Assembly: GCF_002102155.1 (NCBI RefSeq)
Contig: NZ_LQOU01000026.1
Coordinates: forward strand, 62,001-126,000
From: Mycobacterium europaeum
Lineage (GTDB): Bacteria > Actinomycetota > Actinomycetes > Mycobacteriales > Mycobacteriaceae
Direction of reading: 5' to 3'
Length of the DNA: 64,000 bases
Positions 46,969 through 55,640 of this stretch are shown here, one piece after another (position 1 is the stretch's first letter; each line of letters begins with the position of its first letter). A model generated the notes under the pieces. The model had not been told where the DNA came from and searched no databases. It saw only the letters and a program-made list of their open reading frames with translations. Both the position numbers and the translations under genes were made by a program.

Positions 46969-48297
46969 ATGCCGACACTCTTGTGGTTTCGTCGCGACTT
47001 GCGGTTGAGCGATCATCCGGCGCTGAATGCCGCGGCCGACGACGGGGAGGTGCTCGCGTGCTTCGTGCTGGACCCGAAGCTCGAGGCCTCCGCCGGCCGG
47101 CGGAGGCTTCAGTTCCTGGGCGACTCGCTGCGACGGCTGCGCGACGACCTGGGAGGACGGCTCCTGGTGACGCGGGGCGACCCCGAGAAGCAGATCCCGC
47201 GCCTGGCGAGGGAGATCGGCGCGTCGGCCGTGCACGTCTCCGAGGACTTCGCGCCGTACGGAAAGCGCCGTGACGAACGCGTCCGCGCCGCACTGGGTTC
47301 GGTGCCCCTGGTGGCCACGGGTTCGCCGTATTTGGTCTCGCCGGGGCGGGTCACCAAGAACGACGGCTCCCCCTACCGGGTGTTCACCCCGTTCCAGCGC
47401 CAGTGGCGCGAATCCGGTTGGCGCGCACCGGCTCACTCGAGCGCGAAGTCCGCGCGCTGGCTGGATCCGGCGCGGCTGCGGGTCCGCCACGCCGAGATCC
47501 CCGATCCCGGGGCCCCGCTCGACCTCGCCGCCGGTGAGGCCGCGGCGCGCAAGCAGTGGAAGTCGTTCGTCGACAACGGCTTACGGCACTACGCCGAGGA
47601 ACGCAATCGGCCGGACCGGCACGGCACCAGCCGGATGTCGGCGCACCTGAAGTTCGGCACCATCCATCCCCGCACCATGGTCGCCGACCTGGACCTGGGC
47701 CAACCCGGGGCGCAGGCATACCTGCGCGAGTTGGCGTTTCGCGACTTCTACGCCGACGTGCTGCATCACTGGCCGGCGAGCGCCTGGCGCAACTGGAACA
47801 GTCAGTTCGACGGCATCCGCACCGACACCGGGGCCGAGGCGAAGCGCCGCTTCGAGTCCTGGAAGGCCGGGGAAACCGGCTACCCGCTGGTGGACGCGGG
47901 GATGCGTCAGCTTCGCGAGACGGGATTCATGCACAACCGGGTGCGGATGATCGTCGCGTCGTTCTTGGTCAAGGACCTGCACCTGCCCTGGCAGTGGGGC
48001 GCGGAGTGGTTCCTGGACCAGCTGGTCGACGGCGACATGGCAAACAACCAGCACGGGTGGCAGTGGTGCGCGGGCTGCGGCACCGACGCCGCGCCGTACT
48101 TTCGGGTGTTCAACCCGACCACGCAGGGCGAGAAGTTCGACCCGTCCGGCGAGTACATCCGGCGATGGGTGTCCGAGCTGCGCTCCATCGACGACCCGCA
48201 CCTGCGCAAGGGGGAACGGCCGGCCGGCTACCCCGCCCCGATCGTCGACCACGGCGCCGAGCGCGCCGAGGCGCTGCGGCGCTACCAGAGCATCTGA
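46969..48297 (+). CDS. phr: Deoxyribodipyrimidine photolyase (CPD class I)
   Basis: Light-driven repair of cyclobutane pyrimidine dimers. The protein has 442 residues. The N-terminal Rossmann antenna domain (TLLWFRRDLRLSDHPAL) precedes the helical FAD domain with the signature GTSRMSAHLKFGTIHPR, then VDAGMRQLRETGFMHNRVRMIVASFLVKDL and NNQHGWQWCAGCGTDAAPYFRVFNP. ATG with GAGGAAA upstream. It is the third gene of the transporter-tspO-phr unit under operator C. M. tuberculosis lacks photolyase. Confidence 0.95.
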   Translation: MPTLLWFRRDLRLSDHPALNAAADDGEVLACFVLDPKLEASAGRRRLQFLGDSLRRLRDDLGGRLLVTRGDPEKQIPRLAREIGASAVHVSEDFAPYGKRRDERVRAALGSVPLVATGSPYLVSPGRVTKNDGSPYRVFTPFQRQWRESGWRAPAHSSAKSARWLDPARLRVRHAEIPDPGAPLDLAAGEAAARKQWKSFVDNGLRHYAEERNRPDRHGTSRMSAHLKFGTIHPRTMVADLDLGQPGAQAYLRELAFRDFYADVLHHWPASAWRNWNSQFDGIRTDTGAEAKRRFESWKAGETGYPLVDAGMRQLRETGFMHNRVRMIVASFLVKDLHLPWQWGAEWFLDQLVDGDMANNQHGWQWCAGCGTDAAPYFRVFNPTTQGEKFDPSGEYIRRWVSELRSIDDPHLRKGERPAGYPAPIVDHGAERAEALRRYQSI

Positions 48298-48430
48298 CCC
48301 GCGCGCCGGCAACCTCGCACAGCAACGAGATTATCGGCGGCGTGATTGTTTGCTCAATTCCCCGCCCGAAGCTGTTTGGCATGCGATTATCAGCCGATTC
48401 AGGCGTTGTCGGGCCGCTCGGGAGGCACCC

Positions 48431-48982
48431 ATGGCACACACCATCGTTCGGGCATTGCTGGTTTCCGGCGCCGCCGCCGGGTTGCTGGCCGGGGTCAGCG
48501 CCTGTTCGTGCTCCGTTGGCTCGTCGCACACGGTCAGCAAGAGTGACGTCGCCGGCCAGATCACCTCGAAGATGACCGACGCCGCGGGCAACAAGCCCGA
48601 CTCGGTGAACTGCCCGAACGATCTGCCGGCCAAGGTTGGGGCGCAACTCAATTGCGAGATGAAGGTCAAGAACCAGACCTTCAACGTCAACGTGACCGTG
48701 ACCAGTGTCCACGGCAACGACGTCAAATTCGACATGGTCGAGACGGTCGACAAGAACCAGGTGGCCAGCATCATCAGCGACAAGCTGGCCCAGCAGGTGG
48801 GCAAAAGACCGGATTCGGTGACCTGCCCGGACAATCTGAAGGGCACTCGGGGCGCGACGCTATGGTGCCAACTCGTCGACGGCCCCGACAAGTACGGCAT
48901 CGAGGTGACCGTCACCAGCGTCGACGCCGGCGACGTCAGGTTCGAATACAAGGTCGACGACCACCCCGGACCACGGAGCTAG
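48431..48982 (+). CDS. Lipoprotein with two DUF4333 domains (Rv3033-like)
   Basis: A 183-residue secreted lipoprotein. The signal peptide ends in lipobox VSAC with C25. The mature part is an internal duplication: two DUF4333 units, each with PDSV(N/T)CP, a second cysteine about 17-20 residues later and a VTVTSV strand ending. Each unit probably has one disulfide. ATG with GGGAGG seven bases upstream. It is the positional homologue of Rv3033 and marks the right border of the inserted block. Function unknown. Confidence 0.85.
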   Translation: MAHTIVRALLVSGAAAGLLAGVSACSCSVGSSHTVSKSDVAGQITSKMTDAAGNKPDSVNCPNDLPAKVGAQLNCEMKVKNQTFNVNVTVTSVHGNDVKFDMVETVDKNQVASIISDKLAQQVGKRPDSVTCPDNLKGTRGATLWCQLVDGPDKYGIEVTVTSVDAGDVRFEYKVDDHPGPRS

Positions 48983-49167
48983 CACCGCCATCTGGCCAGC
49001 GGTGATCGCGAGCGCGGCGAAGCCGGGCGCTGCGGGTCACCGCCATCTGGCCAGCGGTGATCGCGAGCGCGGCGAGGCCGGGTGCTGCGGGTCACCGCCA
49101 TCTGGCCAGCGGTGATCGCGAGCGCGGCGAAGCCGGGCGCTGCGGGTCACCGCCATCTGGCTAGCGG
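48983..49167. repeat. 55-bp tandem repeat, 3.4 copies
   Basis: Three full near-identical 55-bp units beginning CACCGCCATCTGGCCAGCGG at 48983, 49038 and 49093, then a partial fourth from 49148. The fourth carries a C-to-T change that forms the TAG stop (complement strand) of the acetyltransferase gene. The array starts directly after the stop of the Rv3033 homologue. It is VNTR/MIRU-like and related, inverted, to the repeat at 51787. Confidence 0.9.
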
Positions 49168-49898
49168 GCGGCCTTCTTGCGTTCGATGTCGGCCAGCGCG
49201 GCGGCCAGTTCCGCCCGCTGGGCGGCCGTACTCTCCCAGGCGAGCTGGCGGTTCTTGACCACCTTGGCCGGCGCCCCGACCGCGATCGAGTAGTCCGGGA
49301 TCACACCGCGGACCACCGCGTGGGACCCCAGCACGCAGCCGCGGCCGACGGCCGTGCCGCGCAGCACCGTCACCTTCACCCCGACCCACGTGTCGGGGCC
49401 GATCCGCACGGGCGACTTGACGATGCCCTGGTCCTTGATGGGCATGTTGATGTTGTCCATGCGGTGGTCGAAGTCGCAGACGTAGCACCAGTCGGCCATC
49501 AGGACCGAATCGCCCAGCTCGATGTCGAGGTAGGCGTTGATGACGTTGTCGCGGCCCAGCACCACCTTGTCGCCGAACCGCAGCGAGCCTTCGTGCGCAC
49601 GGATGGTGTTCTTGTCACCGATGTGCACCCACCGGCCGATCTCGAGCTGCGCCAGTTCGGGCGTCGCGTGGATCTCCACGTCCTTGCCCAGGAACACCAT
49701 GCCCCGGGTGATGATGTGCGGATTGGCGAGCTTGAACTTCAGCAGCCGCCAGTAGCGGACCAGGTACCAGGGCGTGTAGGCCCGGTTACGCAGCACCCAT
49801 TTCAGCGAGGCCAGCGTGAGGAACTTGGCCTGCCGTGGGTCCCGCAGGTTCGATCCACGCCAGCGGCGATGGACCGGGGCACCCCACATGCTCGTCAT
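49161..49898 (-). CDS. Left-handed beta-helix acetyltransferase (Rv3034c-like)
   Basis: A 245-residue hexapeptide-repeat acyltransferase: repeating LIV-G-X4 turns from about residue 70 to 210, including GDKNTIRAHEGSLRFGDKVVLGRDN, the catalytic-type histidine region DFDHRMDNI and the exit GSHAVVRGVIPDYSIAVGAPAKVV. Its M. tuberculosis homologue belongs to the MGLP gene set and may acylate that polysaccharide. ATG at 49898; an ATG at 49889 is an alternative. The stop lies inside the tandem repeat. Confidence 0.88.
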   Translation of the reverse strand: MTSMWGAPVHRRWRGSNLRDPRQAKFLTLASLKWVLRNRAYTPWYLVRYWRLLKFKLANPHIITRGMVFLGKDVEIHATPELAQLEIGRWVHIGDKNTIRAHEGSLRFGDKVVLGRDNVINAYLDIELGDSVLMADWCYVCDFDHRMDNINMPIKDQGIVKSPVRIGPDTWVGVKVTVLRGTAVGRGCVLGSHAVVRGVIPDYSIAVGAPAKVVKNRQLAWESTAAQRAELAAALADIERKKAAR

Positions 49899-50051
49899 GG
49901 CCGGACAGCCTAGCTCGCCGACGCCCCGCGCCCGGCGGGCGGGCTGAGAAGCGCGGGCAATCCCCCGGCGCCGAGTCGCGACGGGTTACCCTCACCTGTA
50001 CTCACTCGCCGCTCGTGCCGAACGCCGTGGAAGAAGGATCTGGGAATCGAG

Positions 50052-51374
50052 GTGCTTGACCGACATCTCCCGCGCGGGCTTCGGCGGTGGTCATCCGCGT
50101 TGCTGGCGGCCGGAATCGCGGTTGGACTCGGCGGCTGCGCCAACACCGACTCGTGGGTGGAGGCCTCCCCCTCGGCCGGCTGGCCCGCGCAATACGGCGA
50201 CGCCGCCAACAGCGGCTACACCGCCACCACCGGGGCTTCCAAGCTGTCGTTGCGGTGGACGCGCTCAGTCAAAGGGAGCCTGGCCGCCGGTCCGGCGCTG
50301 AGTGCGCGCGGTTACCTGGCCCTCAACGCGCAGACCCCGGCCGGATGTTCGCTGATGGAATGGGAGAACGACGACAACGGCCGGCAGCGCTGGTGTGTGC
50401 GGCTGTTCCAGGGCGGCGGCTTCGCGGGCCCCTTGTTCGACGGGTTCGACAACCTATACGTCGGCCAGCCCGGCGCGTTCCTGTCCTTCCCGGTGACGCA
50501 GTGGACGCGGTGGCGGCAGCCGGTCATCGGAATGCCCGCCACCCCAAGGTTTCTCGGGAACGGGCAGCTGCTTGTGGTGACCCATCTGGGCCAGGTGCTG
50601 GTCTTCGAGGCCCACCGCGGCGCGGTGGTCGGCAGCCCGATGGACCTGGTGGACGGCGTCGACCCCACCGATGCCACGCGCGGGCTGGGCGATTGCGCGC
50701 CGGCGCGGCAAGGCTGCCCGGTGGCCGCCGCACCCGCTTTCTCGGCGGCCAGCCAGATGGCGGTGCTGGGCGTCTGGCAGCCGGACGCGCCGGCGGCGGG
50801 GCTGGTCGGGCTGAAGTATCACCCCGGGCAGACACCGCTGCTGTCCCGGGAGTGGACCAGCGACGCCGTCGGCGCCGGTGTCATCGCCAGCCCGGTGCTG
50901 TCCTCCGACGGGTCGACCGTCTACGTCAACGGCCGCGACGACCGACTGTGGGCATTGCATGCCGCCGACGGCAAAGTGAAGTGGTCGGCGCCCCTGGGGT
51001 TCCTGGCCCAGACGCCGCCCGCGGTCTCGCCGGATGGCCTGATCGTGTCGGGCGGCGGCCCCGACACCCGGTTGGTCGCCTTCAAGGACGCGGGCGATCA
51101 CGCCGATCAGGCGTGGCGCCGCGACGACGTCGTCCCGTTGTCGTCGTCGAGCCTGGCCGGCGCGGGCGTCGGCTACACGGCCATCAACGGCCCGGCGGCA
51201 AACGGCGCTCCCGGCATGTCGCTGCTGGTCTTCGATCCGAGCACCGGCCACACGCTGGGCAGCTACCCGCTTCCGGCGGCCACCGGCTATCCGCTGGGGG
51301 TGTCGGTGGGCGCCGATCGCCGGGTGGTGGCCGCGACGAGCGACGGCCAGGTGTACGGTTTCGCACCGGCATGA
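50052..51374 (+). CDS. PQQ-type beta-propeller lipoprotein (Rv3035-like)
   Basis: A 440-residue secreted protein. A signal sequence ends in lipobox GLGGC with C29. The mature part has repeated propeller blades with motifs such as SSDGSTVYVNGRDDRLWALHAADGKVKWSAPLG, the PQQ-repeat pattern. Such proteins often scaffold envelope complexes rather than bind PQQ. The start is GTG; AAGGA lies about 18 bases upstream, so a nearby alternative start is possible. It is divergent from the acetyltransferase gene, as in M. tuberculosis. Confidence 0.85.
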   Translation: MLDRHLPRGLRRWSSALLAAGIAVGLGGCANTDSWVEASPSAGWPAQYGDAANSGYTATTGASKLSLRWTRSVKGSLAAGPALSARGYLALNAQTPAGCSLMEWENDDNGRQRWCVRLFQGGGFAGPLFDGFDNLYVGQPGAFLSFPVTQWTRWRQPVIGMPATPRFLGNGQLLVVTHLGQVLVFEAHRGAVVGSPMDLVDGVDPTDATRGLGDCAPARQGCPVAAAPAFSAASQMAVLGVWQPDAPAAGLVGLKYHPGQTPLLSREWTSDAVGAGVIASPVLSSDGSTVYVNGRDDRLWALHAADGKVKWSAPLGFLAQTPPAVSPDGLIVSGGGPDTRLVAFKDAGDHADQAWRRDDVVPLSSSSLAGAGVGYTAINGPAANGAPGMSLLVFDPSTGHTLGSYPLPAATGYPLGVSVGADRRVVAATSDGQVYGFAPA

Positions 51375-51392
51375 CCGGGCCATACTGACCCC

Positions 51393-51782
51393 ATGGCCAC
51401 CGATGACAACGAGACGCAGTCCGCGGTCGCCGCATACTCCGAGAAAAACGAGCGCAACCTGGCGGTGGACCGCACCGCGACCGTGGTGCTGCTCGCCGTC
51501 CAGGCGTTCCTGGTCGCGGCCACAATCGGCCTGCTGAGCCTGTTCGTCATGGGCACCGACCCGTGCGGCTACCGAAAGTGCGGCGACCCGGCATGGATCG
51601 ATCGCGCCATGTTCCTGGGCCTCGGCGGCGGCGGCATCGTCTTCGTCACCGCCCTGATCCTCGCCATCCGCCGCCTCGCCCGGCGCCGGACCGCCTTCTT
51701 CGTTCCGCTCCTCGGATGCGTCGCCCAGGTGGCGCTGGCGACCGGTGCGGCGGCGATGGAGACGCTGGCCGGTCCCGTCTAG
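51393..51782 (+). CDS. Hypothetical membrane protein
   Basis: A 129-residue protein with an acidic N-terminus and three hydrophobic helices (about 28-53, 71-92 and 103-124). A short extracytoplasmic loop has two cysteines (TDPCGYRKCGDPAW) that could pair. It begins 18 bases after the propeller gene, so it is probably co-transcribed. The family is not recognised. The TAG stop lies just before the 56-bp repeat. Confidence 0.7.
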   Translation: MATDDNETQSAVAAYSEKNERNLAVDRTATVVLLAVQAFLVAATIGLLSLFVMGTDPCGYRKCGDPAWIDRAMFLGLGGGGIVFVTALILAIRRLARRRTAFFVPLLGCVAQVALATGAAAMETLAGPV

Positions 51783-51786
51783 ACCG

Positions 51787-51898
51787 TCGATCGACGGTGG
51801 CGACCCGCTTCGCCCGGCTACGCCGCGCTTGCGATCGCCACCTCGATCGAGGGTGGCGACCCGCTTCGCCCGGCTACGCCGCGCTTGCGATCGCCACT
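51787..51898. repeat. 56-bp tandem repeat, 2 copies
   Basis: Two near-identical 56-bp units, each starting TCGATCGA (51787 and 51843), filling the gap between two convergent genes. The reverse complement matches the 55-bp array at 48983 at about 37 of 44 aligned positions, so the two arrays are one family in opposite orientation. Confidence 0.88.
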
Positions 51899-52581
51899 CA
51901 GACGGCCAGCGGCGGGATCGCGTTGCGCGGGACATCCGCCTGCACCGGCCCGGCGAACGCCGGCAAGATCTCACCGGGCGCGAAGTAGAAGATCAGCTGG
52001 TCGTCGGTGATCGCGAAGTTCTGGTAGTGCGTCGGGTCGTGCCCGGTCGAGGGCAGAATGGCCGCGCCCAGTGGGGTTTGGCGGGCCAGGTCGCGCTGCA
52101 CGATCGGGAAAATGCTGTCCAGCGGCGCGGTGCCCGGCGCGAAAAGGTTGTCGAAGGTGATGGGCTGCTTCGTCCCGAGGTTGTAGTTGAATGCCTTGTA
52201 CCAGATCGACGGGTGCGCTCCCCCGAGATCCTGAAAGAACTTGAGCACCACGCTGCGGGTGTTGTGCGGCGGCTGACCGGAGGCGTGCTGCTCGGTCGTG
52301 GCCTCCAATTGGTAGGGCTGGTCGCGCGGCCCCGAACTCTGGGCGACGTTGACGAAGCCGTCCCGGTTCTGCGCGATGTAGTCGGTCAGCGCCTGCTCGT
52401 CGGGGTAGTCGGCGGGAAACACCAGGTTCAGCGTGTAGGTGGGGCCGGTGGCGCGGATGCGGCACATCTGGCCGCCCTCGAGGGTGCCGCCCAGGTCGGC
52501 GCACGACGGTGGTGCGGCGGCCGCCGGCCAACCCCACAGGGCCGCCGATGCGAGCACCACGGCCGCGATCAGATAACGCAT
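51898..52581 (-). CDS. Secreted protein with DUF3298 (RsiV-like) domain, TB22.2/Rv3036c-like
   Basis: A 227-residue secreted protein. The signal peptide (MRYLIAAVVLASAALWGWPA) has likely cleavage after the Ala run near residue 23. The mature protein has a cysteine pair (C27 and C40) and a C-terminal DUF3298-like domain (ITDDQLIFYFAPGEILPAFAGP). The ATG at 52581 is the only start giving an intact signal peptide. It is the homologue of the culture-filtrate antigen TB22.2. Biochemical role unknown. Confidence 0.88.
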   Translation of the reverse strand: MRYLIAAVVLASAALWGWPAAAAPPSCADLGGTLEGGQMCRIRATGPTYTLNLVFPADYPDEQALTDYIAQNRDGFVNVAQSSGPRDQPYQLEATTEQHASGQPPHNTRSVVLKFFQDLGGAHPSIWYKAFNYNLGTKQPITFDNLFAPGTAPLDSIFPIVQRDLARQTPLGAAILPSTGHDPTHYQNFAITDDQLIFYFAPGEILPAFAGPVQADVPRNAIPPLAV

Positions 52582-52652
52582 TCTTCGATTGTCCTTGCAG
52601 GAATTAGGCGGGGCTGGCGCCTGAAATAGCGATCGCACCAGCCTACCGGGCG

Positions 52653-53855
52653 CTATCGCGACGCCCGGCAAACGAATGCCGTTGCCCCTCCGGCGGCCCG
52701 CGACCCGAGGCGGGTGATGACCACCGACAGGGGCCGGCCGCCGCGCAGCCGCATCCGGCGCCGCAGCGCGTCGGGGTCCACCCGCACCCCGCGGACCAGG
52801 ATCTCCAGCGCCCCGCAATCGAGCGTCGACAACGCCCGACGCAGCCGTCGCTCATCGAGCGCCAACTGCTCGAGCACCTCGAAGCCCCGGACCGCCGGCG
52901 GCAGCTCATCCCCCGACAGGTAGGCGATGTCGGGGTCGAGTTGCCACAGCCCGTGCCGCGCGCCGTAATGGCGCACCAGACCGGCCCGGACCACGGCGCC
53001 GTCGGGGTCGACGATCCACCGCCCAGCCGGGCGCACTCCGCAGTCGTCCGGGTCGCTGTCGGTGATCTGCTCGCCGCGATCGAGGACGCTGGCGCGCCGG
53101 CGGATGCCGGGCTGCGTCAGCCCGGCCGGCCACAGGCACGCTTCGCGCACCGACCCGCGATACGAGGTCACCTCGATCTCGCCGGCGAAGCCAAGCCTCC
53201 TCAACTCGTCGAAATCTATTCCGGGAGAACACTTTACGACGAGGTCGCGATCTCGGTAGGTATCGATTAGGGCGGCCAGGCCGGGCCGGTAGTCCTCGAT
53301 GCGGAAGCGGCGGCGCCCGTCGAGGCGTCGCGCCGGGTCCACCAGGACCGCGGCGTTGCGGGTCACCGGCGCCAGCGCATCCGCGCGGCACAGCACGGCG
53401 GCCTCCCCCAGGTTGTGCCGCGCCATGGCCAGCCGCACCGCGTCGAGGTCACTGCCGACCGCGCGGACGCCCGCACCGCGCAGCGCAGCCAGCTCGGTGC
53501 CGATCGAACAGGTGGCGTCGTGCACGACGGCCCCCGCCTCGGCCAGCCGCTTGGCCCGGTGCACGGCCACCGGGGCCGCGGTGGCCTGCTGCAGCGCCTC
53601 GTCGGTGAACAGCCAGTTCGACACCGGCACGGGGCCGCCCAGCCCACACAATTTCTCGGCGGCGCGCCGGCGCAGCAGCGTCGTCTCCACCAACAGCGGC
53701 GCCCGGTCGCCGAACCGGGCGCGCGCCGCAGCGATGTCGGCGACCCGGGTGGCGCCGGTCAGCTCGAGCTCGGCGACCGCGGCCAGCGCCGCGGCGCCCG
53801 ATTCCGACCGCAGATAACGGACGTCCTCGACGCCGAACGTGAGGCCGTCAGTCAG
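52653..53855 (-). CDS. Methyltransferase with THUMP-like C-terminus (Rv3037c-like); probable CTG start
   Basis: About 400 residues: an N-terminal helical region (LTFGVEDVRYLRSESGAAAL), a class I SAM domain (VHDATCSIGTELAAL, VRAVGSDLDAV and LVDPARR) and a C-terminal THUMP-like domain (VRGVRVDPDALRRRM). In frame there is no ATG, GTG or TTG between the upstream gene's coding region and the conserved N-terminus. A CTG at 53855 overlaps the upstream TGA as CTGA, in the position where neighbours use ATGA or GTGA, so I take it as the start. A GTG at 54008 is possible but would add 51 residues antiparallel to no family similarity. The homologue is placed in the MGLP cluster. Confidence 0.8.
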   Translation of the reverse strand: MTDGLTFGVEDVRYLRSESGAAALAAVAELELTGATRVADIAAARARFGDRAPLLVETTLLRRRAAEKLCGLGGPVPVSNWLFTDEALQQATAAPVAVHRAKRLAEAGAVVHDATCSIGTELAALRGAGVRAVGSDLDAVRLAMARHNLGEAAVLCRADALAPVTRNAAVLVDPARRLDGRRRFRIEDYRPGLAALIDTYRDRDLVVKCSPGIDFDELRRLGFAGEIEVTSYRGSVREACLWPAGLTQPGIRRRASVLDRGEQITDSDPDDCGVRPAGRWIVDPDGAVVRAGLVRHYGARHGLWQLDPDIAYLSGDELPPAVRGFEVLEQLALDERRLRRALSTLDCGALEILVRGVRVDPDALRRRMRLRGGRPLSVVITRLGSRAAGGATAFVCRASR

Positions 53856-54856
53856 GAGGGTTTGACCCCGGTGATCATCACGTTGTAGAACCAGCCCTTC
53901 GGCGCGACGTGACGCATGACGTTGGCGTCCAGCCAGCTCAGCGTCTTCCAGCTGTTGAACGCGAATTTTGCCCAGCCCCAACCCAAGCGGCCGGGTGGCA
54001 CGGCGCATTCGAAGGTGCGCAGCGGCCAGCCCAGCATCGCGGCGGTGAATTCCACGGTGGCCGTTTGCACATCGGTGGCGCCGGCGTTGCCGGCCAACCG
54101 CTCCAGGTCGCCCGGGGTGAAGGTGTGCAGGTCGACGACGGCCTCCAGCGCCGCGGCGCGGGAGGATTCGTCGAGCTCGGCCTGCGGCCGCCGCCAGCCC
54201 TGCAGCCCGGGCAACTTGGTGACGTTGGTCGCCAGCCGCCAGGTCAAGGTGGACAACGTGCGGGCGTAGGTGTCGCCGACGGTGGTGGGCTCACCGGCGA
54301 ACACGAAGCGGCCGCCCGGCCGCAACACCCGGACGACCTCCCGCAGCGCCAGCTCGACGTCGGGGATGTGGTGGAGCACGGCGTGCCCGACCACCAGGTC
54401 GAAGGTGTTGTCCTCGTAGGGGATTCCCTCGGCGTCAGCGACCCGGCCGTCGATGTCCAGCCCCAGCGACTGCCCGTTGCGGGTGGCGACCTTGACCATC
54501 CCGGGCGACAGGTCGGTGACCGAGCCACGCCGGGCCACCCCGGACTGGATCAGGTTGAGCAGGAAAAACCCTGTGCCGCAGCCCAATTCGAGGGCGCGAT
54601 CGTAGGGAAGCTCGCGCTGGACCTCGTCGGGCACGATGGCGTCGAAGCAGTCCCGGGCGTAGTCCACGCAGCGCTGGTCGTAGGAGATCGACCACTTCTC
54701 GTCGTAGGACTCGGCTTCCCAGTCGTGGTAGAGGACCTGGGCCAGCTTGCTGTCATGGCGAGCGGCCTCCACCTGCTCGGCTGTGGCATGGGGCGTCGGA
54801 GCCGCGTCAGCGGCGACATCCTTCCCGGGAACGGCATCGGTCGAACTCGTCGTCAT
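53852..54856 (-). CDS. SAM-dependent methyltransferase (Rv3038c-like)
   Basis: A 334-residue class I methyltransferase: LELGCGTGFFLLNLIQSG (motif I), SVTDLSPGMVKVA, DNTFDLVVGHAVLHHIPD and VLRPGGRFVFAGEP. An acidic, Ala-rich N-terminal tail of about 40 residues and a C-terminal extension of about 130 residues distinguish it from simple UbiE proteins. ATG start. It is followed by the Rv3037c homologue with four overlapping bases, so the two methyltransferases are co-expressed. The substrate is unknown. Confidence 0.88.
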   Translation of the reverse strand: MTTSSTDAVPGKDVAADAAPTPHATAEQVEAARHDSKLAQVLYHDWEAESYDEKWSISYDQRCVDYARDCFDAIVPDEVQRELPYDRALELGCGTGFFLLNLIQSGVARRGSVTDLSPGMVKVATRNGQSLGLDIDGRVADAEGIPYEDNTFDLVVGHAVLHHIPDVELALREVVRVLRPGGRFVFAGEPTTVGDTYARTLSTLTWRLATNVTKLPGLQGWRRPQAELDESSRAAALEAVVDLHTFTPGDLERLAGNAGATDVQTATVEFTAAMLGWPLRTFECAVPPGRLGWGWAKFAFNSWKTLSWLDANVMRHVAPKGWFYNVMITGVKPS

Positions 54857-54866
54857 GCAGGGCAGC

Positions 54867-55640
54867 CTAACGGGCGCCGGATCCGGAGTCCTCCTCGCCG
54901 CTGTGACCAGCGGCGAACACGTCGATGTAGCGGCGCCGCTCGGCGGCGGCCCGGTCGGCCGGGCCGAGCTCGAACACGTCGTTGATGCCGGCCTTGGCGG
55001 CGGCCAGCGCGTGCCGCGGGCCGTCGAGGAAGCGCCGCGCCCACCCCGCGGCGGCGTCGTACACGTCGTCGGGGGCCACCATCTCGTCGATCAGGCCCAG
55101 CGTCAGGGCCTCCTCGGCGTCGAAGAACCGGCCGCTGAACACCAGCTCCTTGGCCCTGCTCGCCCCGGCCGCGCGGGTCAGGCGGGCCATGCCGTCGCCG
55201 CCGGGGATCAGGCCGGCCAGGACCTCGGTCGCGCCGAACTTCACGTTGTCACCGCTGACGCGCCAATCGGCGGCCAGTGCCAGCGTGAGCCCGGCGCCCA
55301 GCGCGTATCCGGTGATCGCGGCCACCGTCGGCTTGGGGATGCCCGCCACGGCGTCGATGGCCTGTTGCCGCGCCCGGGCCGCCGTCTCGGCCTCCGGCGC
55401 GGTCAGCGTCCGCAGTTCGGGCATGTCGTCGCCGGCCGAGAAGATCTCGTGGCCACCGAACAGGATGACCACGGCCACGTCGTCGCGCTCGCCGAGTTCG
55501 GCGGCCGCGGCCACGATCTCCCGGTAGACCTGGCGGGTCATCGCGTTGGTCGGCGGCCGCGACAGCAGCAGCATGGCCAGTCCGGCGTCCTGCGAGCCGT
55601 CGCTGACCACCGTGCTGACGAACTCGCTCAATGCCGCCAT
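54867..55640 (-). CDS. echA17: Enoyl-CoA hydratase
   Basis: Crotonase-fold enzyme of 257 residues that hydrates trans-2-enoyl-CoA in beta-oxidation. [13 protein letters not shown] supplies the first oxyanion-hole segment and [19 protein letters not shown] the second. The catalytic glutamate region [19 protein letters not shown] is intact. The ATG overlaps the upstream NUDIX gene by 13 bases. It is the homologue of EchA17 (Rv3039c) in the same order. Confidence 0.92.
   Translation of the reverse strand: MAALSEFVSTVVSDGSQDAGLAMLLLSRPPTNAMTRQVYREIVAAAAELGERDDVAVVILFGGHEIFSAGDDMPELRTLTAPEAETAARARQQAIDAVAGIPKPTVAAITGYALGAGLTLALAADWRVSGDNVKFGATEVLAGLIPGGDGMARLTRAAGASRAKELVFSGRFFDAEEALTLGLIDEMVAPDDVYDAAAGWARRFLDGPRHALAAAKAGINDVFELGPADRAAAERRRYIDVFAAGHSGEEDSGSGAR

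Noticed and set aside
26187..48297. The 22-kb block as a recent mobile element.
   Set aside because: I saw no integrase, transposase, flanking tRNA or direct repeats at its ends, and codon usage looks like its neighbours. Loss in M. tuberculosis is as likely as gain here.
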